From Opitutaceae bacterium (GTDB taxonomy: Bacteria > Verrucomicrobiota > Verrucomicrobiia > Opitutales > Opitutaceae): 36,401 bases of DNA. Shown piece by piece: positions 28,501 through 33,872 of this stretch. The position numbers and the translations under genes were made by a program. Where the stretch lies: NCBI GenBank assembly GCA_031263125.1, contig JAISGL010000180.1, positions 1-36,401 on the forward strand. Direction: 5' to 3'. Within the stretch, counting starts at the first letter, position 1; the number at the start of each line of letters is the position of its first letter. The notes under the pieces were generated by a model. That model saw only the letters and a list, made by a program, of their open reading frames with translations, was not told the origin of the DNA and ran no database searches.

Positions 28501-28690
28501 AGGCGAGGGCGTGGTGAGCGTCGGCGGCAGGAGTTTCAAAAACCACATGGGAGGTTCTTACGGCGCGCTTGATGCCGGCGTGTCGCTCATGCTCGGCGGA
28601 CACCTCCTCGTCAGCGTGGATGGAGGCTGGTATGCCGGAAGCAAGATGAACGGATACGCTGTCAACGCCGGCCTCAGCCTTCTCTGGTAA
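22529..28690 (+). CDS. Giant autotransporter 2 (PATR beta-helix passenger with near-identical repeats)
   Basis: A 2053-residue paralogue of autotransporter 1. The signal peptide is MNNIISNRALHRLPRVRRLL followed by a hydrophobic core, with cleavage near GLFAQS (residue about 36). Mature N-termini of both proteins start with a similar VTGTRT block. Beta-helix repeats with NxGTI turns occupy about residues 60-500. PATR super-repeats then follow, with FIKTG anchors at 24557, 25310 and 26063 spaced exactly 753 bp (251 residues), plus a diverged one at 26822. The C-terminal barrel spans about 1791-2053 (FQFWSGGLWRED... to NAGLSLLW). The start at 22529 is chosen because the signal peptide begins there; the open frame reaches back into the upstream gene. 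It lies 71 bp after autotransporter 1 and 45 bp before the TonB receptor. Adhesion or surface scaffolding is inferred. Confidence 0.9.
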   Translation: MNNIISNRALHRLPRVRRLLPAAALPVVCALSAGLFAQSPVQVTGTRTGGLAITTAYGLSYEIAGDAVVTWSSVTNADYAVYDLYSDTCSWMIVNRGTVGAPANGASPYNGIYLKTTGSSTIINETTGYITTGLVTGDSRAAVNFERGWGYFINKGSAIGASTGAILGVGGVVENTGTIIGQNASRSGIWFVMGSGAVRNTGGYIEGGAYGIRMSAGAGAEIWNTGGGVINAVAPSGAGIIAGNASLSVTNDASGIVASQRGIYYNSSAGPGVVNNINGAVITGSDSGVYSYGALSLSNDATSLIEAFSAATGNAGIYMTNSGLLTLTNAGVISGGVKGISLGTLTGHSIVNEAGGVIKSIYDYGAPGTLTSGQMGAAISQSAASGVAGVTISNAGLIEGLRHGIFIGNEAVIINTGTIRATGATIVAAIYLSATNGADSLITLDTGSVLEGGAVSASVNSNRLVLRGSGAEAGNFIGRTDTSGFKSLTMEGDDWTLSGTISLTGTDAALRVATGTLSIAGDVFFRKAGGAAVVDADATLRIADGANLASATADKHAAIATAGSVLFDLAGDFDYNGNISGSGSVIKNGAGTVTLSGSNTHGDTTINAGTLQGGIGAGILTVNAGGAYDAGALTAVTVGGLAGEGVVMLGSADLVFNIAGAGAVFDFAGTITGGGQFIKTGSGALDLRQTLTFASTHIKEGSVKPGDAAKFGAGTLLLGGVTTHGLIDYDGAADWTKDIGLTGAGGGFIIGIDGSANFIATATGAGDFIKAGSGTLDITGATMNNTGNTVVEAGTLRGDTTTIKGDTSVAAGATVEFYQTSDGAYAGAITGAGALYKTGAGSLTLTGANTYGDTVISAGLIEGNIGAGTLTAESSGTYKMGAGSSVTFTGMLGNGTVDMNGNDLVFDVADGITGTFGFQGALGNGSDFIKTGAGTLDLRQTLALASTHIKEGSVRLDDAAKLGAGTLLLGDTATHGLIDYTGVADWTKNTGLTGAGGGFIIGVGDSANFTATAAGAGDFIKSGGGTLDITGATMNNTGNTVVEAGTLRGDATTIKGDTSVAADATVEFYQTSDGAYAGAITGTGALHKTGAGSLTLTGANTYGDTVISAGLIEGNIGAGTLTAESSGTYKMGAGSNVTFTGMLGNGTIDINGNDLVFDVADGITGTFGFQGALNNGNDFIKTGAGTLDLQQTLALASTHIKEGSVKLDDAAKLGAGALLLGDTSACGLIDYTGTADWTKDIGLTGAGGGFIIGVGGSANFTATAAGAGDFIKSGSGTLDITGATMNNTGNTLVEAGTLRGDATTIKGDTGVAADAIVEFYQTTDGAYAGAITGAGTLRKSGSGALTLTGANAHGDTVIEQGLLTGNISAGRLDIKTGGTYKVRDGQQAYTTTGIVGDGMLDLNQADLVFDIAGGSSVFNFSGSYTGAGGNQLIKTGAGTLDLQTRAALPGGAVIGEGVVRLASEDFLGAGVTLGGTTTTGLLEYTGSTAWAGALKVAGAGGGFTVAGGDGAQFTGTLSGDALFIKEGAGRLDATGATFANTGGMSVRSGTLAGAAHNIAAATEVLAGAVLEFAEAGDGVYAGALTGAGSLLKTGAGTLTLSQAVGYGGATTVREGILRAGAASLWLNTSKVVTEAAGAIDMGGFDQRIVNLANDGAIIFNAKVNGVAGVIYEMDSLQITGSATGLGKIRVNIYETSIDGAAWTREAVFFEISGSDAPHYIAETAGRHVSGAYDWVVTPSDDRKKYTLSADQLSPEVPAVGGIDAAGYLAGKASASGLSRRLLAMRAENGPHDFQFWSGGLWREDRLNDALYNHAQARTRGIQIGADWNNKKGSDRPATIGVFYDYAETHMDMDGKTSSTKSGSNGAGFYASYRPAPLYIDLLIRGSRENYDIIVPGMPAFSTEGTGIAVSIETGGVLPVDWSWNIEPQLQAMLQKHKVDAVSDAFDREYTIDGAGTIEGRFGVRLWREFPMWNGRGRLAPYIRPSLIYEWEGEGVVSVGGRSFKNHMGGSYGALDAGVSLMLGGHLLVSVDGGWYAGSKMNGYAVNAGLSLLW
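24557..26580 (+). repeat. 753-bp tandem super-repeats in autotransporter 2 (2.7 copies)
   Basis: Copy 1 is 24557-25309, copy 2 is 25310-26062, and copy 3 runs from 26063 to about 26580 before diverging. The copies keep the exact 753-bp period and are nearly identical at nucleotide level over long stretches, including silent positions (for example the block from ACCAGCGACGGCGCC to the next FIKTG codons). This indicates recent duplication or ongoing gene conversion. They encode residues about 677-1350 of the passenger. Confidence 0.9.
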
Positions 28691-28735
28691 AACCGCGCAC
28701 CGCACAATCACCCGCTCCTGATTATATATAATATT

Positions 28736-31111
28736 ATGAAAACAAATCCCCGCAATGTGCCCGCCCTTCCGTGCCTGACGCGCGCCGCGGCGCTGTTTCT
28801 CCTCTGCATGCCTGCCGCGCTGGCCGCGCAAACAGCCGCGCCAGCCGTGCCACCCGACGAGGAAATTGTCGTGATGGAGCAGTTCAACATCGTCGAGTCG
28901 GCCAATGACAATGACTGGGTGTCAACGCAGGCGATGAGTGGCACGCGCACCTCCGAACTCATCGCCAACCTTCCTTATCAAATGCAGGTGGTGACCGCCG
29001 AGTTCATGGAGGATTTCGACATGGTCTCGGTCATCGACCAGCTCTCATCCATCAGCGGCCTCGCCCTCGACGGGGATTCCGCCGATCCGGTCGCCGGCGC
29101 CACGCCGAGCGAAAATGCGACTTTCCGTGGATTCAAAATATCAAAACTGCGCGATGGCTTCAGGAACGCCCCGCCGCCCCAGCTCGGCAACACCCGGCAG
29201 GTCGAGGTGATCAAAGGCCCCATGTCCACGCTTTACGGCATGGCGCAGCCGGGCGGCGTGATCAATTATATCTCCCGGAGGCCGAGGGCGCGTCCGCAAT
29301 ACACGGCCGGTTTTTCGGCGGGCAATTATGACCGCGTGCGCGGCAGCGTCTCCATCAACACGCCCATTTATAAAAAGAAACTCTATCTTTTGGGCGTTGC
29401 ATCGTATTCGTCGGGGAAGGGCAATATTGAATATTCACAAAATGAAACCCTCACCTATTTCGCCCGCCTTCTATACAAACCCACCCGCACGACTGACATA
29501 ACGGTTTCATATGAACTACAGAAAGCCGAGGGCCGCCGGGGTGACACGGTGCCGCGATGGACGACGGGGAACACCGTGACCGGACAAAATTGGAGCACGA
29601 CCACCGGCACGCTCATGGGGCCTTATTGGGACCTTGCGACGTTTAACGCGACCGGCGGCCCCAATGAATGGTATAATCGCTCTTACGCGGGGATAAATTT
29701 TCTTTTGGAGCAGAGGCTCGGAAAAAATTGGAAGTTTCGTGTCGCTTATCAATGGCAGGAAAAGAAATGGGATCAAAATCTCTACACCGATTCCAACTAT
29801 TGCGTGGATATTCCGGATGGCGGAATGAGGGCCATTTACCCGCGTGTATGGTATCAGGATTACGATTATCCCTACGCGGTGCAGGCGGATTTGCTGGGCC
29901 ATTTCAAGACGGGAAAGATTGGTCACGCCCTGCATTTTCTATTCGATACCGCCAAGATTGACCTGGACCGCTCCTATTGGGAATTGCCAAGCGCGCAAAA
30001 CAGGCCGGTTTCCGGCGGCGGCGTCATCCCCGATTCCGTGTATTACATGGACCCGCTCAACCCGGATTGGAGCACGGACTGGTTCAGCTTCGGAGACATA
30101 AGAAGCCAGGACCGGCAGGGGGGACTTTCCCGCCTGGACAGCCAGCGTTATGAGTATGAAAGAATGACCGGCTATTGCGTCACCGAGCGCATGTATATGT
30201 TCGGCAACAAACTGATTTTCATGGGCAGTCTGCGCTACGACGAGGTTTATAATAAAGTCTACAGCGGCACCCGCCTCATGAGTGACGCGGACTGGCAGGG
30301 ATGGAGGCGCGCGCTCAAGGATGACGACATCACATATAGCGCCGGCTGCAACTGGAATCCGTATGGCGACAACCGTTTGATTGTGTTTGGAAACTACAGC
30401 ACGTCCTATAACACCGAGATCGTCGTGGATGGCGGAACGGGCGAGGTGATGCCGAACGAGACCGGACGGGGATTCGAGGGCGGAATCAGGGTGGGCGCGT
30501 TTCACGGCAAAATGAACATGGCTGTCACGGGATTTCAGATCGAGAAGCACAATATAGCGCAGACGAATCACGAATATTACGTGGCGGGGGATGGAACGCC
30601 TGAATATACAAGCACGGGCACGCATCGTGTCCGGGGCGCGGACATGGACCTGGACATCAGGCCGTTCCAGGGGTTCGTGGTGAGCCTGGCGGCTTCGTAT
30701 ATTGACGCGAAGGTCATCGAATCCAGCGATCCCCGTTATCCGGTGGGTTCGCGCAAAATAAAAACCCCCGACAAAACCCTGCACATCGCGGCGAAATACC
30801 GTTTTCCGGGCATGTTCAGGGGATTCACCATCGGCGCGCGCATGGGTTACCGGTCGGGTTACGTGAACGCGAATTATATAGCAAGGAATTCACTGGTGCC
30901 GGGATCGAACAACGCCGAGCAGCCTTATTATGAAGCGCCGTCGCTGACTGTTTTCGGAGGATTTCTCAAATATGAATGGAGGCGGAAAAAAACCAGCCAG
31001 TCCCTCACGCTCAGCGGAAAAAACATTATGGACAAACTGTATGTGGGGGCAAACCGGAAGGTGAGCCTCGGGCGGCAGGTCACGCTTGCATACGGCATTT
31101 CGTTCAGATAA
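28736..31111 (+). CDS. TonB-dependent outer-membrane receptor
   Basis: A 791-residue outer-membrane receptor. The signal peptide ends at ALAAQ (about 31). EEIVVMEQFNIVE (about 42-54) is a possible TonB-box region. The plug domain spans about 60-190 with VEVIKGPMSTLYGMAQPGGVINYISRRP, the strongest family signature. The rest, to the C-terminal LAYGISFR, is a beta-barrel rich in aromatic, alternating strands. The domain plan is that of monomeric siderophore-type (FhuA-like) receptors, not SusC, which carries an extra N-terminal domain and pairs with SusD. In this context uptake of the substrate of the neighbouring FAD enzymes is more likely than iron uptake, but the sequence does not decide. The start ATG follows an AT-only leader (TATATAATATT) without Shine-Dalgarno, 45 bp after autotransporter 2. 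Confidence 0.93.
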   Translation: MKTNPRNVPALPCLTRAAALFLLCMPAALAAQTAAPAVPPDEEIVVMEQFNIVESANDNDWVSTQAMSGTRTSELIANLPYQMQVVTAEFMEDFDMVSVIDQLSSISGLALDGDSADPVAGATPSENATFRGFKISKLRDGFRNAPPPQLGNTRQVEVIKGPMSTLYGMAQPGGVINYISRRPRARPQYTAGFSAGNYDRVRGSVSINTPIYKKKLYLLGVASYSSGKGNIEYSQNETLTYFARLLYKPTRTTDITVSYELQKAEGRRGDTVPRWTTGNTVTGQNWSTTTGTLMGPYWDLATFNATGGPNEWYNRSYAGINFLLEQRLGKNWKFRVAYQWQEKKWDQNLYTDSNYCVDIPDGGMRAIYPRVWYQDYDYPYAVQADLLGHFKTGKIGHALHFLFDTAKIDLDRSYWELPSAQNRPVSGGGVIPDSVYYMDPLNPDWSTDWFSFGDIRSQDRQGGLSRLDSQRYEYERMTGYCVTERMYMFGNKLIFMGSLRYDEVYNKVYSGTRLMSDADWQGWRRALKDDDITYSAGCNWNPYGDNRLIVFGNYSTSYNTEIVVDGGTGEVMPNETGRGFEGGIRVGAFHGKMNMAVTGFQIEKHNIAQTNHEYYVAGDGTPEYTSTGTHRVRGADMDLDIRPFQGFVVSLAASYIDAKVIESSDPRYPVGSRKIKTPDKTLHIAAKYRFPGMFRGFTIGARMGYRSGYVNANYIARNSLVPGSNNAEQPYYEAPSLTVFGGFLKYEWRRKKTSQSLTLSGKNIMDKLYVGANRKVSLGRQVTLAYGISFR

Positions 31112-31126
31112 TCACATTATTACAGC

Positions 31127-32371
31127 ATGTCATTTCTTACGCCCACCCGCCGCCGCTGGATCATCGTCGCAATCATATTCGGCGCGATGGTGCTTAACTA
31201 TATAGACCGCGTGACGCTTTCCTTTCTCGAAAAGGAAATCAAGACGCTGTTCGGCCTGAACAATATTGGCTATGCCTGGGTTGCCAATGTGTTTATCTTT
31301 TTCTATGCGGTGATGTATCCGGTTTCGGGCTGGCTCGTCGACCGTTTCGGGCGGGGCGACGGCGTGCGCCGGATGATGTTCGGCGGCATCGTCGTGTGGT
31401 CCGCCGCGTGCATCGGGGCCGCCTTCACGCGGGTGGCGTGGACGTTCGGCGCGTGTCGCGCGATGCTCGGCGCCGCCGAGCCGATGGCCTACGCCGCGCA
31501 GTTGCGCGTGGTCACGGAGTGGTTTCCCAAGAGGCTTCGCGCCACCGCCAACAGCCTGTGCGTGGCCGGCGGCACCATCGGCATGGTCATCGCCGCGCCC
31601 CTGCTTGTGGGGCTGAAGGAAAACTTCGACTGGCGCGCCGCCTTCCTCGTGCCCGGCGTGCTCGGGCTGGTCTTCGGCGCGCTTTGGCTGGCGTTCTACC
31701 GCAACCCGCCGCCGGAAGTGCTGGCGGAAAACACCGGCTCTGCCTCCACCGCGCGGGAGCCGGCTTTCACCTGGCCTCAATTATGGAAAACCCGCACGCT
31801 TTGGGGTGTCATCCTCGTGCGTTTTATCAGCGATCCGGTGTGGTATTTCTGCCTGTTCTGGCTGCCCGGCTACCTGAAAACCGCCGGTCTTTCCGAGAAA
31901 CAAATCGGCTTGTTCGGCTGGATTCCGTTCCTGTTTGCCGCCGTCGGCGGCATCGCCAGCGGCATCGTCTCCGACCGCATGGTGCGCGGCGGCATGGCCC
32001 CGCTGCACGCCCGCAAACTCATGCTCGCCGCCACCGCCGTCCTCATGCCCGTCTTCGCGCTCACCCCGCACATCGCAAGCCCGTCCCTCGTCATCGCCAT
32101 CTTCAGCCTCGTGTGCGCCATCTGCCTGAGCTGGCTGTTCACCGTGCCGGTGATGATGACGGAGACCTTTCCCACCCGCAATGTCAGCGGCGTGCTCGGC
32201 ATCGCCGCCGGCTGCGGCGCCTTCGGCTCCGTCCTCTTCAACCTTTTTGTCGGCAAGCATCTCGACGACGCCAACCCCGCCGTCATCTTTACCGTGATGG
32301 GCGGCCTGCATCTGCTGGCCTCGGTGGTTCTGTGGACCATGGCAAGAAAGGAGACGCCCCGCGCGGCGTGA
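31127..32371 (+). CDS. MFS transporter, anion:cation symporter (hexuronate/sugar-acid) type
   Basis: A 414-residue inner-membrane permease with 12 predicted transmembrane helices. N-terminal features are IIFGAMVLNYIDRVTLSFLE (the NYxDR motif of ACS-family carriers such as ExuT and related hexuronate/galactonate transporters) and the loop 2-3 motif GWLVDRFGRGDGVRR. WFPKRLRATANSLCVAGGTIG in the fourth to fifth helix region is also typical of ACS members. The substrate is therefore probably an organic acid such as a sugar acid, which would fit an oxidised product made by the FAD enzymes; this is inference. It starts 15 bp after the TonB receptor stop, which supports cotranscription, and precedes the cytosolic oxidoreductase by 33 bp. 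Confidence 0.9.
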   Translation: MSFLTPTRRRWIIVAIIFGAMVLNYIDRVTLSFLEKEIKTLFGLNNIGYAWVANVFIFFYAVMYPVSGWLVDRFGRGDGVRRMMFGGIVVWSAACIGAAFTRVAWTFGACRAMLGAAEPMAYAAQLRVVTEWFPKRLRATANSLCVAGGTIGMVIAAPLLVGLKENFDWRAAFLVPGVLGLVFGALWLAFYRNPPPEVLAENTGSASTAREPAFTWPQLWKTRTLWGVILVRFISDPVWYFCLFWLPGYLKTAGLSEKQIGLFGWIPFLFAAVGGIASGIVSDRMVRGGMAPLHARKLMLAATAVLMPVFALTPHIASPSLVIAIFSLVCAICLSWLFTVPVMMTETFPTRNVSGVLGIAAGCGAFGSVLFNLFVGKHLDDANPAVIFTVMGGLHLLASVVLWTMARKETPRAA

Positions 32372-32404
32372 TTTTTCCATCAACAATAATAAACAAATAT
32401 AATC

Positions 32405-33784
32405 ATGAAACCCGAAAATAATATTATCATCGAACCATCCCGCGAAACGCCGGTTTGCAAGGAGGCGGACGTGCTCGTGGTCGGCGGCGGTCCCGCCGGC
32501 ATCATGGCCGCCCTGGCCGCGGCGGAAAGCGGACGGCGCGTGGCGCTGGTGGAAAGCCGCGGCCACGTGGGCGGCAATCTCACCCTCGGGCTGCCGATAC
32601 TCGGCTTTCTCAGCCAGAAAAAGGAACTGATTATAAAAGGGCTTCCTCAAAAATTCATGGAACGCCTCAAGGCCAGGGGCGCGGCCAGCGACCATCAGCC
32701 GTGTCCGTTGCATGTCAGCCTGACCATCGTCGATCCCGAGATTATAAAAACCGAGGCGATGAACATGCTGCTCGAGGCGGGCGTGGAGATTCTCCTGCAC
32801 ACGATGTTTGCAGACGCGATTGTGGAGGACGGAAAAATCAAAGGCTGCATTTTTCAGGGCAAGGGCCGCCGCGAGGCGATTCTGGCCGGGCAGGTTGTCG
32901 ATTGCACGGGCGATGGCGACGTGGCGTTTCAGGCGGGCGCGCCCTGCGAAAAGGGCGATGCAGACGGCGGCATGCAGCCGCCCACGCTCATGTTCCGCCT
33001 CGACAACGTGGACACCGACAAACTCCGCAAAAGCATCGCCGCCCAGCCGGACATGTATCAAATGGATTTTATCCCGCCTGATTATTTCGGGCGGAACAGC
33101 CGCTTTATCACGGTCGGCCTGCGCAATCTTATTAAAAAGGCCCGCGCCGGTGGCGTGGAGATTCCCACCGACCGGACGATTATAATAACCGGCATCCGCA
33201 AGGGCGAGGCGTGGATTAATATGACACGGGTCAGGGAAATCGACGGTTCGGATTCGCACAGCCTCACCGACGGCGAGATCATCGCGCGGCGGCAGATCGA
33301 CGGCATTATAAAATACCTGACCGGTTACGTTCCGGGATTTGAAAACGCGTGGCTCTCCATGTCCCCGCCTTTCCTCGGCATCCGCGAATCGCGGCGTGTC
33401 ACCGGGCAATACATGCTCAACCGTGACGATATTCTGGGCTGCCGCAGATTTGACGACGCCATCGCTGTGGGCAGCTATCCGATTGATATTCACCGCCCGG
33501 ACGACAACGGCTGCACGCTCGAATGGTGCGGCGATTGTTATGATATTCCCTACCGCTCGCTCGTGCCGCGGAAAATGGAAAACCTGCTCATCGCGGGGCG
33601 CTGCATCGGTGTCACGCACGAGGCCATGGCCGCCACGCGCGTGATGTCCACCTGCATGGCCATCGGCGAGGCTGCCGGACGGGCCGCGGCCCTGTGCGCC
33701 GCCGCCGGCATCACGCCGTCCGCGCTCGACATCAAAAAACTCCGGGAGGCGTTGCGCGCAAGCGGGGCGTATCTGCGTTCTTGA
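32405..33784 (+). CDS. Cytosolic FAD-dependent oxidoreductase (FAD_oxidored family)
   Basis: A 459-residue protein without a signal peptide. VLVVGGGPAGIMAALAAAESG (about 23-43) is the FAD dinucleotide-binding fold and HVGGNLTLGLP follows. DCTGDGDVAFQAGAP (about 166-180), IRESRRVTGQYMLNRDD and LLIAGRCIGVTHEAMAATRVM are blocks shared with the exported oxidoreductase at 13314-15812, so the two enzymes are distant paralogues. This copy is only the catalytic core. It probably oxidises the imported compound or its derivative, in the same pathway as the MFS carrier encoded just upstream. The electron acceptor and substrate are unknown. The leader before the ATG (AACAAATATAATC) is AT-rich with no Shine-Dalgarno. 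Confidence 0.88.
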   Translation: MKPENNIIIEPSRETPVCKEADVLVVGGGPAGIMAALAAAESGRRVALVESRGHVGGNLTLGLPILGFLSQKKELIIKGLPQKFMERLKARGAASDHQPCPLHVSLTIVDPEIIKTEAMNMLLEAGVEILLHTMFADAIVEDGKIKGCIFQGKGRREAILAGQVVDCTGDGDVAFQAGAPCEKGDADGGMQPPTLMFRLDNVDTDKLRKSIAAQPDMYQMDFIPPDYFGRNSRFITVGLRNLIKKARAGGVEIPTDRTIIITGIRKGEAWINMTRVREIDGSDSHSLTDGEIIARRQIDGIIKYLTGYVPGFENAWLSMSPPFLGIRESRRVTGQYMLNRDDILGCRRFDDAIAVGSYPIDIHRPDDNGCTLEWCGDCYDIPYRSLVPRKMENLLIAGRCIGVTHEAMAATRVMSTCMAIGEAAGRAAALCAAAGITPSALDIKKLREALRASGAYLRS

Positions 33785-33872
33785 AAGGCGTTCCTGAAAG
33801 CCGCGGCCATCGTGGCGGGGGCGGGAGTTGATTTTGCAACAATTCACCACAAGGAAAATATATAATTCCATT

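Noticed and set aside
28736-31111. SusC-type receptor, which would make the locus a classical polysaccharide-utilisation locus
   Set aside because: No SusC-type N-terminal extension domain is seen, the length (791 residues) is short for SusC, and no SusD-like lipoprotein gene is next to it.
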